DNA from: Hymenobacter gelipurpurascens
GTDB taxonomy: Bacteria > Bacteroidota > Bacteroidia > Cytophagales > Hymenobacteraceae
Reading direction: 5' to 3'
Assembly (NCBI RefSeq): GCF_900187375.1
Contig: NZ_FYEW01000001.1
Span: 1 to 64,000, forward strand
DNA: 64,000 nt
Every line of letters begins with the position of its first letter. The stretch's first letter is position 1. The notes under the pieces were generated by a model that was given only the letters and a program-made list of their open reading frames with translations, was not told the origin of the DNA and searched no databases. A program made the translations under genes and the position numbers. Of the stretch, positions 15,871-24,376 are shown piece after piece.

Positions 15871-17274
15871 CTATTGCTGGTAGCCCAGAATACGCATCAT
15901 CGACTCGCCGGTTTGCTCTTCGGCAAACACACGGTCAGTAAGGGTGCCATCCTCGGCGCGGTCCAGAATGACCATTTTGGGGGCCGGAATCAGGCAGTGC
16001 TTGATGCCGCCGTAGCCTGAGAGGCTTTCCTGGTAGGCGCCGGTGTGGAAGAAGCCCACGTACAGCGGCTCCGTATCCTTAGCGGGCTTGCGCTCCGGCA
16101 GAAACACCTGATAGATGTGTTTCTCAGCGTTGTAGTAGTCCTGCGAGTCGCAGGTGAGGCCGCCGAGTTGGATTTTCTTGTACTGCTTGTTCCAGCCGTT
16201 CAGGGCCAGCATAATGAAGCGCTGGTTCAGGGCCCAGGTATCGGGCAGGTTCGTGATGAACGAGCCGTCAATCATGTACCACAGCTCCTTGTCGTTCTGC
16301 AGCTTCTCATCGAGAATAGAGTAGAGCGTTGCGCCCGACTCGCCCACAGTGAAAATGCCGAATTCCGTGAAGATATCCGGCTCCGGCACGCCTTCTTCCT
16401 GGCAGATGCGCTGCACCGTGCGCAACACTTCCTCTACCATATACTGGTAGTCGTACTCCTTCTGGATGCTGGTCTGAATCGGAAGGCCACCCCCAATGTC
16501 GATGGTAGTGAGGGTAGGGCACACTTTGCGCAGCTCGCAGTACTGGTGCACAAAGCGGCTCAGCTCCGACCAATAATAGGACGTGTCCTTGATGCCGGTA
16601 TTGATGAAGTAGTGCAGCATCGTGAGCTCGAAGCGCGGATCATGCTTGATCTTCTGCTCATAGAGCGGAATAGCGTCGGAGTAGCGGATGCCCAGGCGCG
16701 AGGTATAGAACTGGAAGCGGGGCTCTTCATCGGAAGCCAAGCGCATACCCACGTTGCACTTTTCGCGCACGTTGTCGTGGTAGTAGGCCACTTCGTTTGG
16801 CGAGTCGAGGATGGGCATGCAATTCACGAAGCCATCATTAATAAGGCTAGTGATTTCGCGCTTGTATTCCTCGGTCTTGAAGCCGTTGCAGATAATGAAC
16901 GTGTCCTTGTTCACCTTGCCTTTGGCGTGCATGGCCCGGATGATGCTGGTATCAAACCACGACGACGTTTCAATGTGGACGTCGTTTTTCAGGGCCTCTT
17001 CTACCACAAAGCTGAAGTGCGAGGCCTTGGTGCAATAGGCGTACGAATATTTGCCGGTGTAGCCGGTTTTCTCAATGCCCACCCGGAACCACTCTTTAGC
17101 CCGCTGAATCTGGGAGCTGATTTTGGGTAGATAGGTGAGGCGGAGCGGCGTGCCGTGCTTTTCTACCAGGGCCATCAGGTCGATGCCGTGGAAGCGCAGC
17201 TCATTTTGCTCTACTTGAAACTCTTGAGTGGGGAAATCGAAGGTTTGGGAAATCAGGTCGTGATAGGTATCCAT
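15871..17274 (-). CDS. speA: PLP-dependent arginine decarboxylase
   Basis: 467 residues. It should convert arginine to agmatine and CO2, the first step of one putrescine route. The fold is the type III (alanine racemase-like) decarboxylase: the PLP lysine lies in YAYCTKASHFSFVVEEAL, the phosphate-binding region is TIDIGGGLPIQ, and EFGIFTVGESGATLYSI lies near the active site. It is shorter than the ~630-residue SpeA of enterobacteria and matches the compact form common in Bacteroidota. It is divergent from a ureohydrolase at 17560 across a 285-bp promoter region, making a two-enzyme agmatine/putrescine unit. Diaminopimelate-type decarboxylase activity is a less likely alternative. Confidence 0.88.
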   Translation of the reverse strand: MDTYHDLISQTFDFPTQEFQVEQNELRFHGIDLMALVEKHGTPLRLTYLPKISSQIQRAKEWFRVGIEKTGYTGKYSYAYCTKASHFSFVVEEALKNDVHIETSSWFDTSIIRAMHAKGKVNKDTFIICNGFKTEEYKREITSLINDGFVNCMPILDSPNEVAYYHDNVREKCNVGMRLASDEEPRFQFYTSRLGIRYSDAIPLYEQKIKHDPRFELTMLHYFINTGIKDTSYYWSELSRFVHQYCELRKVCPTLTTIDIGGGLPIQTSIQKEYDYQYMVEEVLRTVQRICQEEGVPEPDIFTEFGIFTVGESGATLYSILDEKLQNDKELWYMIDGSFITNLPDTWALNQRFIMLALNGWNKQYKKIQLGGLTCDSQDYYNAEKHIYQVFLPERKPAKDTEPLYVGFFHTGAYQESLSGYGGIKHCLIPAPKMVILDRAEDGTLTDRVFAEEQTGESMMRILGYQQ

Positions 17275-17416
17275 TCGGAGGAAAGAGGGTCTGGAGGCTC
17301 AATGCAGGCTGCAGCACGCAGTAAATCAGGTTACTGACGAGAAGCCGCCACGAATGAGCGCGGAAACAATAGAAGAAACTGGACTGTGTGCGCGCTTTTT
17401 GCGAACTTAGTACCCG

Positions 17417-17424
17417 CAAAGATA
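17417..17424 (-). promoter_or_regulatory. -7 element TATCTTTG upstream of speA
   Basis: Exact TAnnTTTG on the minus strand, 142 bp before the speA ATG, implying a long 5' leader. The region 17275-17559 also holds a CCCCC..GGGGG palindrome at 17425-17438 and no further gene. Confidence 0.45.
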
Positions 17425-17559
17425 CCCCCTCGCGGGGGTTTTGGTTGTGCTATGTTCGTTGGTTGCGCCGGAAGGTCTGTGCGCGTCAAGCCTGAGGGGC
17501 GCTAGGCCCCTCAATCGGCAAGCATCTAAACCACTTAACCCTTTTCCTGCCAATGTAAT

Positions 17560-18534
17560 ATGCGACGTATTAAGCTTCTGGAAGTCCGCTCCGAACTCGG
17601 GGCCGGAACCCGTGGTGCCAGCCTGGGCGTAGATGCCCTCAAGGTGGCGTGCCTCAACAAAGGATCCGACTACTTCCGCCGCTTCAACTCGGTCAGTGTT
17701 CCTGACCTGAACCACGTGCTTTTCGAGAAAAACCACTTTCCGAAAGCCAAGCACATCGATTCTATTTACACGGTGCAAAAGGGCATAGCCAGCGCCGTAG
17801 AACAAACCCTGCGTTTCGGCGAGTTCCCGCTGGTGCTGGCCGGCGACCATAGCAACGCCTCGGCCACTATTGCGGGCATCAAGGCCGCCTATCCGCACAA
17901 AACGCTGGGCGTCGTCTGGATAGATGCCCACGCCGATATTCACTCGCCCTACACCACGCCCTCGGGCAACATGCACGGCATGCCGCTTGCAATCTCGCTC
18001 GGCGATGATAACCGCGAATGTCAGCGCAACCACGTAGAGCCAGAAACCGAGTTTTTCTGGCGTAAGCTCCAGAACCTGGGCGAGCCGGGCCCCAAAGTAA
18101 CGGGTGAGCACCTCGTGTATGTAGTAGTCCGCGACACGGAGCACGAGGAAAACGCCATTATAGAGCGCCTGGGCATCAAGAATTACAAGCTAGATGAAGT
18201 AAAGGCGAAAGGCACGCGCCAGGTAGCCCGCGAAATCTATGAGCGGCTGCGCTTCTGCGACATGGTATACATCTCCTTCGATGTTGACTCCCTGGATTCG
18301 CGCTTCAGCAAAGGCACCGGCACGCCCGTAGAAGAGGGCCTGAATGTGGAAGAAGCCATCAGCCTGTGCCGCGCCCTGCTAGACAATGACCGGGTGGTGT
18401 GCTTCGAGATGGTGGAAATCAACCCCACCCTCGACAGCGAAAATACCATGGCCACCAACGCCTTCGATATTCTGGAAGCCGCCACCGACGCCATACAGAA
18501 CCGGTTGCGCATGGAGGAAGTGGTGAGCCGGTAA
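17560..18534 (+). CDS. Ureohydrolase (arginase/agmatinase family)
   Basis: 324 residues. Manganese ligands are all visible: GDHSNAS (H97), DAHAD (D122, H124, D126) and FDVDSLD (D241, D243). The GTGTPVEEGL segment is arginase-like. The enzyme hydrolyses a guanidino group, releasing urea; the substrate may be arginine (to ornithine) or agmatine (to putrescine). Its divergent neighbour is arginine decarboxylase, which makes agmatine, so agmatinase activity is plausible, but the sequence motif alone favours arginase. No mitochondrial-type or formimidoylglutamase features are seen. Confidence 0.88.
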   Translation: MRRIKLLEVRSELGAGTRGASLGVDALKVACLNKGSDYFRRFNSVSVPDLNHVLFEKNHFPKAKHIDSIYTVQKGIASAVEQTLRFGEFPLVLAGDHSNASATIAGIKAAYPHKTLGVVWIDAHADIHSPYTTPSGNMHGMPLAISLGDDNRECQRNHVEPETEFFWRKLQNLGEPGPKVTGEHLVYVVVRDTEHEENAIIERLGIKNYKLDEVKAKGTRQVAREIYERLRFCDMVYISFDVDSLDSRFSKGTGTPVEEGLNVEEAISLCRALLDNDRVVCFEMVEINPTLDSENTMATNAFDILEAATDAIQNRLRMEEVVSR

Positions 18535-18558
18535 ACTGATATTTTTAATAGGTTGGTG

Positions 18559-18630
18559 CATAAGTTTATAGAAGACTAGCCTCCAATGCATTTACAAATG
18601 CATTGGAGGCTAGTCTTCTATAAACTTATG
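18559..18630. repeat. 72-bp near-perfect inverted repeat
   Basis: Arms 18559-18593 and 18596-18630 are 35 bp each, fully complementary, separated by 2 bp. It occupies the space between the convergent ureohydrolase (ends 18534) and a lipoprotein gene (ends 18643). No T run follows either arm. It may be a terminator for both genes or a remnant of a small palindromic element. Confidence 0.9.
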
Positions 18631-18642
18631 GAATGAGAGTTC

Positions 18643-19086
18643 TTATTTGTTGGTAATAGTCATTTTGAAGGTATTGGTACTAACATCAAATGTTGTAGTA
18701 CAGTTGTACTGTACCCCAGTCTCACTTTCCGTATAGGGTACGATATATGGCCGAGTAGATGGTAATATAGCATCAGTCGGTAATGTGCCTTCCCAAACAG
18801 AAGTTCCTACCCCTTTGGGAGTAATCATCCATTTGGTCTGAGTCATCTCAGTGCAGCCTATTCCTGCATTTAACCCAGTTAAAGAGTGGATCATACATAC
18901 GCTACGATCATATTTCTGTGTATAAGCTCCATTTCCATTTTGGGTGGCTCCGCCTGTATTATCATAAATGCCATTCTGCTGATTTTTAACAGACTGTGGT
19001 TTTACTTGTTCTGCTTCTTTGCTACAACCAGCTAGCATAAGGAGACTACAAAGCAGGGTAATTCTGGAATTGGAGATGTTCTTCAT
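18643..19086 (-). CDS. Hypothetical lipoprotein
   Basis: 147 residues. The signal MKNISNSRITLLCSLLMLAGCSKEA carries an AGC lipobox with cysteine near residue 21. The mature part starts with a Gln/Asn-rich linker (QQNGIYDNTGGATQNGNG) and then a compact domain with three cysteines (VCMIH, GCTEM, NCTTTF). I do not recognise a family. The gene is AT-richer than its neighbours, and so is the 326-bp region upstream, which suggests recent acquisition. It converges on the ureohydrolase across the 72-bp palindrome. Confidence 0.75.
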   Translation of the reverse strand: MKNISNSRITLLCSLLMLAGCSKEAEQVKPQSVKNQQNGIYDNTGGATQNGNGAYTQKYDRSVCMIHSLTGLNAGIGCTEMTQTKWMITPKGVGTSVWEGTLPTDAILPSTRPYIVPYTESETGVQYNCTTTFDVSTNTFKMTITNK

Positions 19087-19412
19087 GATTTTTGCCTTTA
19101 AGGTTAAGATACCGTGGAATTATAGAACTAATATACTAACCAATATTAGTATTTATTAGAAAAATAAAAATAAAAGTTGTCATAGTTATATTTATGGTTT
19201 CTTGAAATTTTGCAAATATTCTTCTCACTAAATCAAAAGATTATGATTTTATGTACTTATCTGTTTTTGTTTAGTAGCTAGACGCTGGTACATTTTGTCC
19301 TATGTTTTCAGTGTGCCAGTGCAATCATTCTTAAACGTGATGCCTAGATAAGTTTCTTTAAATGAAGCGGATATATTAGGGGGTGCTGTCGTATCCGCTT
19401 TTTGTTGTTTCT
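19087..19412. other. AT-rich intergenic region without a gene
   Basis: This 326-bp stretch is strikingly AT-rich compared with the surroundings (long A/T runs at 19150-19260) and contains a short inverted repeat around ATACTAA..TTAGTAT near 19132-19151. No coding signal is visible. It holds the promoters for the divergent lipoprotein at 18643-19086 and the YbaY-like gene at 19413. Confidence 0.5.
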
Positions 19413-19864
19413 ATGAAATGCCGTTTTTTCTTGCTCACGCTTAGTATGGCCGCCTCGTTAGTATCATGCACCGCCACACCTTCTTCGCCGGGCACGGCAG
19501 GCACAGCAGCTACTTCTGCCGTGGCCATCGTGAAGAATTCTGTAACGGGCACCCTGGCATACCGGGGGAGGATAGCGCTACCAGCTACGGCTGTGGTGCG
19601 CGTACAGCTGCTGGATGTGTCGCGCCAGGGGATGTAGCTGCTGCCGTCATCAATTCCGTTACGCTACAAGCCAACGGCCGGCAGGTGCCCTTGGCATTTA
19701 CGCTGCACTACGACACAGCCCGCATTCAGGAAAACGCCACGTATGCCGTGCAGGCCCGCATTTCATCCAACGGGCAACTCTTATTTCACATTGATGTGTC
19801 GTACCCTGTCATCACACGCGGCAACCTGAAGCAGGTACAGATACAGCTGCGCATGAACAAATAA
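19413..19864 (+). pseudogene. YbaY-like lipoprotein gene broken by a 1-base frameshift
   Basis: Starts at ATG 19413 (MKCRFFLLTLSMAASLVSC, a lipobox LVSC signal). The first frame reads GTLAYRGRIALPATAVVRVQLLDVSRQG and then hits a TAG at 19636. The family continues without a break in another frame from about 19630: DVAAAVINSV, GRQVPLAFTLHYD, YAVQARISSNGQLLF, YPVITRG. Together they make a full YbaY/META-adjacent (PF09619) lipoprotein of about 150 residues. Restoring one G in the GGGG run at 19626-19629 would join the frames. It is either a pseudogene, a phase-variable tract or a sequencing error. The family's role is unclear (chaperone-like periplasmic lipoproteins). Confidence 0.8.
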
Positions 19865-19880
19865 GGGCCGTTAAAGTGGC

Positions 19881-20642
19881 CTAGCGGCTGCGCTGGTGAT
19901 AAGGAACACCAAACAGCCACGAGGTAAGCAGTGGAACGGCGAACATGGCCACCGTGAGCACCGTAAGGCCAGCATCGGCGGTTTCGCTGCCTAGGAAGTG
20001 ACTGATGGGGTGGTTTGGCCGAAAGTGCTCGAACAAGGAGAGTAGCAGTTTCAGGCCCAGCAGCGCAATAACCAGGAAAGCGGCCGTTTCCAGGAACGGG
20101 TATTTGCCCATCAGCAGCACAAACGCCTGCGCCACCAGCCGCATAGCCAGAATGCCAATGAATACGCCGGCACAGATCAGGATCAGGTTATCGGTGAAAG
20201 CCACCACGGCAAACACGTTGTCGATGGAGAAGGCCAGGTCCATGAGCTCAATCAGGGCCACGGTGGCCCAGAAGGGACCTAGCAGGCCGATGGTGCTGCG
20301 GTAGAGCCAGCTTTTGTCCTTATCAATATCCTCCTCGGAGCCGCCTTTGCTGGAAAAGTGGTCGTAGGCCAGGTAGAGTAGGTACAAGCCACCGAGGGGT
20401 TTCAAATACCAGAACTCAATCAGGAAGGAAGCAAACAAAATGCACAACCCCCGAAACACGTAGGCTCCAATGATGCCGTAGCGTAAGGCCTTGTGCCGTT
20501 GCTCTTTGGGTAAGTCAGACACCATGGTGGCCAGCACGGCGGCGTTGTCCACGGAAAGCAGACTTTCGATGATAATTAGATTTCCCACGATGGCCAGCGC
20601 GGCCAGGGGATTGTCGAGGATTTGTTGAAGATGGATGTTCAT
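19881..20642 (-). CDS. TerC family membrane protein (YkoY type)
   Basis: 253 residues from ATG 20642 (MNIHLQQILDNPLAALAI). About seven helices; family motifs are IIESLLSVDNAAVLATMV (about 22-39) and ELMDLAFSIDNVFAVVAF, the acidic intramembrane pairs. It is the shorter YkoY/YjbE-like branch, associated with Mn2+ export and co-translocational metalation of exoenzymes. It is the second TerC protein in the window, with little similarity to the one at 11019 outside these motifs. Confidence 0.88.
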   Translation of the reverse strand: MNIHLQQILDNPLAALAIVGNLIIIESLLSVDNAAVLATMVSDLPKEQRHKALRYGIIGAYVFRGLCILFASFLIEFWYLKPLGGLYLLYLAYDHFSSKGGSEEDIDKDKSWLYRSTIGLLGPFWATVALIELMDLAFSIDNVFAVVAFTDNLILICAGVFIGILAMRLVAQAFVLLMGKYPFLETAAFLVIALLGLKLLLSLFEHFRPNHPISHFLGSETADAGLTVLTVAMFAVPLLTSWLFGVPYHQRSR

Positions 20643-20800
20643 GCGGAGGGCGCAAGGTACTGACGAGTGGCAATACACGCAGAAAGAGCTAAACAGTTGC
20701 CAGGCAAAAATCTCAGTTCAGTATTTCCTACTGGCCTCTGCCTGCCATAGTTGGACGAGTGGCCTACGCAATTTTTTCGGGGGCTTCCGGCCGGGCTTTC

Positions 20801-20808
20801 TACCTTTG
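20801..20808 (+). promoter_or_regulatory. -7 element TACCTTTG, start of the argS leader
   Basis: Exact TAnnTTTG match 240 bp before the argS start. If used, it gives an unusually long leader that includes a short Arg-containing open frame (20849-20890) and a foldable segment (20889-20970). Confidence 0.5.
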
Positions 20809-20848
20809 CAGTTGCGGAAGCTGAATGTAGCAGCCGCGTTATTTCCCC

Positions 20849-20890
20849 ATGAAGCTGATTATCCGGACCCAAAATCAACGACGACTCTAG
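20849..20890 (+). CDS. Possible 13-residue leader peptide with Arg codons
   Basis: ATG 20849 opens MKLIIRTQNQRRL and stops at TAG 20888. Three of 13 codons are arginine (CGG, CGA, CGA), two of them adjacent, and the gene downstream is arginyl-tRNA synthetase. It lies about 40 bp after a -7 promoter element and directly before a foldable segment, the layout expected of attenuation. There is no Shine-Dalgarno site, which is normal here. The frame is too short for coding statistics, so this is a hypothesis. Confidence 0.3.
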   Translation: MKLIIRTQNQRRL

Positions 20891-20970
20891 CGTAAGCTAG
20901 GGTTTGGCCCACCGCCGCACAGCCTGTAGTAAGGCAGCGGCCGTTGGTAGGCCAGCCCGTGGTTTACGCT
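20889..20970 (+). ncRNA. Structured leader upstream of argS
   Basis: Nested pairing can be drawn: outer AGCGTAA (20889-20895) with TTACGCT (20964-20970); a second helix GGGTTTGGCC (20899-20908) with GGCCAGCCC (20950-20958); and an inner GCCT/AGGC hairpin flanked by CCGC/GCGG around 20912-20940. TCTTTTAAT follows at 20985. The layout is not a tRNA (no T-arm). It could be a cis-acting regulator of argS. Confidence 0.35.
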
Positions 20971-21048
20971 GCATCGGTGGTATCGTCTTTTAATATTCAT
21001 CTTCCGGAATCCTGAAACCGGGCTTCCTCATAAGCGTTTCGCTTTCTC

Positions 21049-22851
21049 GTGGTATCTGTGCAACAACTAGAACAAACCCTCAAGGCTGCCCTCGGCGCAG
21101 CTATCAAGAATATATTCGACGTTGAGGTAGCCTCGCCCCAGCTCGCGTTGCAGCCCACGCGCAAGGAGTTTGCCGGCCAGTTTACGCTCGTGACGTTTCC
21201 GTTCACCAAAACGCTGGGTAAAGGCCCCGAGCAGATTGGCCAGGCCATCGGCGACTGGCTGGTTGCCAACGAGCCGCTGGTGTCGGGCTACAACGTGGTG
21301 AAGGGCTTCCTGAACCTGGAAATTGCCGACTCGGCCTGGCTGGAAGTGTTTGAGCAGCTGCGCCAGACGCCGGCCGGCACGCCCGTAGAAACCGGCGGCC
21401 CCCAGAACGTGGTGGTGGAGTATTCTTCGCCCAACACCAACAAGCCGCTGCACCTAGGACATCTGCGTAATAACTTCCTCGGCTACTCGGTGGCCGAGAT
21501 TCTGCAGGCTACCGGCGCCACCGTCACGAAGGCTAACCTCGTCAACGACCGAGGCATCCACATCTGTAAGTCGATGCTGGCCTACCAGCAATACGGCCAC
21601 GGCGAAACGCCCCAAAGCGCCGGCATTAAAGGCGACCATCTGGCCGGCAAGTATTACGTGCTGTTTGAAAAGCACTACCGCGAGCAGGTGCGACAGCTCG
21701 AAGCTGAAGGCGTGCTGCCCGACGTAGCCAAGCGCCAAGCTCCCATGATGCTGGAAGCCCAGGACATGCTGCGCGCCTGGGAAGCCAACGACGAAGAGGT
21801 GGTAAGCCTCTGGAAGCAGATGAACGGCTGGGTGTACGAAGGTTTCGATGAAACCTATAAGAACATCGGCGTCGATTTTGACAAATATTACTACGAGTCG
21901 GGTACGTACCTGCTGGGCAAGGAGCGGGTAGGAGAAGGCCTGCAGAAAGGCGTGTTCTTTAAGAAGGAAGACGGCTCAGTGTGGGTGGATCTGAAGGAAG
22001 AGGGACTCGACGAAAAACTTCTGCTCCGCGCCGATGGCACCTCGGTGTACATCACCCAAGACCTGGGCACGGCCGAGCTGAAGTTCCAGGACTTCCACTA
22101 CGACCTCTCGGTGTACGTTATTGCCGACGAGCAGAACTACCACATGCAGGTGCTGAAGGCAGTGCTCAAGAAGCTGGGCAAGCCCTACGCCGACGCCATC
22201 TACCACCTCAGCTACGGCATGGTAGACCTGCCCTCTGGCAAGATGAAAAGCCGCGAAGGCACCGTAGTAGACGCCGACGAGCTGGTGCGCGAAGTGGTAG
22301 AAGCCGCCAAGCAAGCAACCCTCGAAAAAGGCAAAACCGAGGGCCTCTCGGAGGACGAGCTGACCCAGCTCTACCACATGCTGGGCCTGGGCGCGCTCAA
22401 GTACTACCTCCTGAAAGTAGACCCCAAGAAGCGCATGCTCTTCAACCCCGAAGAATCGGTGAAGCTGGAAGGCGACACGGGTCCTTTCGTGCAGTATTCT
22501 CACGCCCGGATTGCCGCCATTCTGCGCAAAGCCGCTGAAATGGGCATTCCGACGGACGCCGACACCAGCACCATCACGACGCTACCGGCCTCGGCCCGCG
22601 AAATGGTGCAGGAGCTGGGCCGTTACCAGAGCGTAGTGCAGGAAGCTGGCCGCACGTTCTCGCCGGCCGTAGTAGGCCAGTTCGCCTACGATATTGCGCG
22701 GGCCTACAACCGCTTCTACACGGAGGTGAAAATCTTCACAGAGCCCAATGAAACCCACCGGGCCTTCTATGTGGCCCTGTCGGCGCAAGCGGGCAAGGCC
22801 ATCAAAGCCAGCCTAGGCCTGCTCGGCATTCAGGTGCCCGAGCGCATGTAA
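21049..22851 (+). CDS. argS: Arginyl-tRNA synthetase
   Basis: 600 residues, class I synthetase charging tRNA-Arg. The N-terminal additional domain covers about residues 1-110; the catalytic domain carries SSPNTNKPLHLGHLRN (HIGH motif, about 128-143); the KMSKS-like loop reads GKMKSREGT; the C-terminal anticodon-binding helical domain includes QYSHARIAAILRKA and ends in LGIQVPERM. Start is GTG at 21049 or GTG at 21058. It has a long leader (from 20801) and a strong terminator at 22910-22942. Confidence 0.97.
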   Translation: MVSVQQLEQTLKAALGAAIKNIFDVEVASPQLALQPTRKEFAGQFTLVTFPFTKTLGKGPEQIGQAIGDWLVANEPLVSGYNVVKGFLNLEIADSAWLEVFEQLRQTPAGTPVETGGPQNVVVEYSSPNTNKPLHLGHLRNNFLGYSVAEILQATGATVTKANLVNDRGIHICKSMLAYQQYGHGETPQSAGIKGDHLAGKYYVLFEKHYREQVRQLEAEGVLPDVAKRQAPMMLEAQDMLRAWEANDEEVVSLWKQMNGWVYEGFDETYKNIGVDFDKYYYESGTYLLGKERVGEGLQKGVFFKKEDGSVWVDLKEEGLDEKLLLRADGTSVYITQDLGTAELKFQDFHYDLSVYVIADEQNYHMQVLKAVLKKLGKPYADAIYHLSYGMVDLPSGKMKSREGTVVDADELVREVVEAAKQATLEKGKTEGLSEDELTQLYHMLGLGALKYYLLKVDPKKRMLFNPEESVKLEGDTGPFVQYSHARIAAILRKAAEMGIPTDADTSTITTLPASAREMVQELGRYQSVVQEAGRTFSPAVVGQFAYDIARAYNRFYTEVKIFTEPNETHRAFYVALSAQAGKAIKASLGLLGIQVPERM

Positions 22852-22909
22852 TTTCTCAACATCAGGAGGCTGAGCTTGCCAACGTCGCCTGATTCTTGTT
22901 TTTTGAGTT

Positions 22910-22942
22910 CAGCAGCAACGCTAGGTCCTGGCGTTGCTGCTG
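22910..22942 (+). terminator. argS terminator
   Basis: Perfect 12-bp arms 22910-22921 and 22931-22942 (CAGCAGCAACGC and complement), followed by TTTTTC. Confidence 0.85.
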
Positions 22943-22994
22943 TTTTTCTTTAGCCATTCATCTGAGCGAGGAGCGATGCTGCTTGCTATTGCCT

Positions 22995-23576
22995 ATGAAA
23001 AGCGTAGCCGTGTATTGCGGTGCCAGTGCCGGCACCAACGAAGTATATACCCAACAAGCGCTGGCCATGGGGCAAGCGCTAGCCGAGCGTGGTTTCACGC
23101 TGATATACGGCGGGGGCCGCGTAGGCCTCATGGGCGCCGTAGCCGATAGCGTGATGCAGCATGGCGGCAAGGCCATCGGGGTAATTCCTGACTTCCTGGC
23201 CGATAAAGAGCTAGCTCACACCGGCCTCACGGAGCTGCACATCGTGAAAAGCATGCACGAGCGGAAGCTGCTGATGGCCGAGCTAGCTGAAGGCTTCGTG
23301 GCCATGCCCGGCGGCTACGGCACCCTGGAGGAGCTGTTCGAAGTCCTGACCTGGGGCCAGCTAGGCCTGCACCGCAAGCCCATTGGCGTGCTGAATGTGG
23401 AAGGCTACTACGACCACCTGCTTCGCGCCCTCGACCACATGGCCGACGAAGGCCTGCTGCGCCGCGAAAACCGCAATCAGCTCCTGAGCAACCCCAACCC
23501 CCACGGCATGCTCGACGATATGCTGGCCTACCAACCTATAGCGCTGGAAAAGTGGCTCACGCCGCGCACTACGTAA
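22995..23576 (+). CDS. LOG family protein (Rossmann-fold nucleotide hydrolase)
   Basis: 193 residues from ATG 22995 (MKSVAVYCGASAGTN). The family signature PGGYGTLEE lies at 105-113 and YGGGRVGLMGAVAD at about 38-51. LOG proteins hydrolyse nucleoside 5'-monophosphates, freeing the base and ribose 5-phosphate; in plants and some bacteria they release active cytokinins. In most bacteria the true substrate is unknown. An upstream frame from 22896 is rejected since it runs through the argS terminator. Followed by a REP-like repeat. Confidence 0.92.
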   Translation: MKSVAVYCGASAGTNEVYTQQALAMGQALAERGFTLIYGGGRVGLMGAVADSVMQHGGKAIGVIPDFLADKELAHTGLTELHIVKSMHERKLLMAELAEGFVAMPGGYGTLEELFEVLTWGQLGLHRKPIGVLNVEGYYDHLLRALDHMADEGLLRRENRNQLLSNPNPHGMLDDMLAYQPIALEKWLTPRTT

Positions 23577-23591
23577 TTTACTTTCACAACT

Positions 23592-23696
23592 CGTCATGCT
23601 GAGCGGAGTCGAAGCATCTCTACCGCTTCGCTGCAATAGGCCTAGGCCAGTTGGTTAGCCAGAGGTAGAGATGCTTCGACTCCACTCAGCATGACG
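23592..23696. repeat. REP-like inverted repeat, family 1, copy A
   Basis: Arms 23592-23624 and 23664-23696 (CGTCATGCTGAGCGGAGTCG... and its near-complement) flank a core containing GGCCTAGGCCAGTTGG. Similar copies lie at 25166, 50292, 55004 and 58863. Located between the LOG and glutathione peroxidase genes. Confidence 0.85.
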
Positions 23697-23779
23697 GTTA
23701 TGTGACAGTCAGGCCACCTGCCGCGAACAATGCGTATATCCGTTGGTTTGTCACTGACAACTCCCTTCAACCTTCTCCC

Positions 23780-24358
23780 ATGAAAGCCTTTGTTCTGTTG
23801 GGTGCGCTGCTTGCTGGCGGCCTGTCTTTTTCTCACCAAATTTCCTCCCGCGCCATGACCACTGAAACCACTGCTCCTACCACCGGCACCGTGTACGATT
23901 TCACCGTGAAATCCATTGATGGCAAAGATGTGAAGTTGAGTCAGTATAAGGGCAAAAAGCTCCTCATCGTGAACACGGCCTCCGAGTGCGGTTATACGCC
24001 GCAGTATAAGGAGCTGGAGGAGCTCTCGAAGAAGCACGGCGACAAGGTGACGGTACTGGGCTTTCCCGCTAACAACTTTGGTGGGCAGGAGCCCGGCACC
24101 AACGAGCAGATTTCTACCTTCTGCGAGCGTAATTATGGCGTAACATTCCCGCTCTTCAGCAAGATTTCGGTAAAGGGCGACGATACGGCCCCGCTCTATA
24201 AATTCCTGGCCGACAAGTCGAAGAACGGTGCCGTGAGCGATGCTCCCGACTGGAACTTCTGCAAGTATCTGGTAGATGAGCAGGGCCATGTAGTGGGCTT
24301 TTACCCTTCCAAAGTGAAGCCCATGAGCGACGAGTTGGTGGCCGCTATCCTCAAATAG
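23780..24358 (+). CDS. Glutathione peroxidase-family thiol peroxidase
   Basis: 192 residues with an N-terminal signal (MKAFVLLGALLAGGLSFS), so probably exported to the periplasm. The catalytic set is C70 in NTASECGYTPQY, Q103 in NNFGGQEPG, N in the same loop and W158 in APDWNF; the active residue is cysteine, not selenocysteine. Non-animal members of this family mostly use thioredoxin as reductant. The start at 23780 gives the signal peptide; an earlier frame from 23702 would run out of the REP repeat and is unlikely. Confidence 0.93.
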   Translation: MKAFVLLGALLAGGLSFSHQISSRAMTTETTAPTTGTVYDFTVKSIDGKDVKLSQYKGKKLLIVNTASECGYTPQYKELEELSKKHGDKVTVLGFPANNFGGQEPGTNEQISTFCERNYGVTFPLFSKISVKGDDTAPLYKFLADKSKNGAVSDAPDWNFCKYLVDEQGHVVGFYPSKVKPMSDELVAAILK

Positions 24359-24376
24359 AGGGTCTGATATAGGCGG

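Noticed and set aside
16045..17130. 361-codon open frame antisense to arginine decarboxylase
   Set aside because: Mirror of a real gene in G+C-rich codon usage; no domain or motif in its translation.
20889..20970. tRNA-like 7-bp closing stem of about 82 nt
   Set aside because: No T-arm consensus, no D-arm or anticodon loop of correct size.
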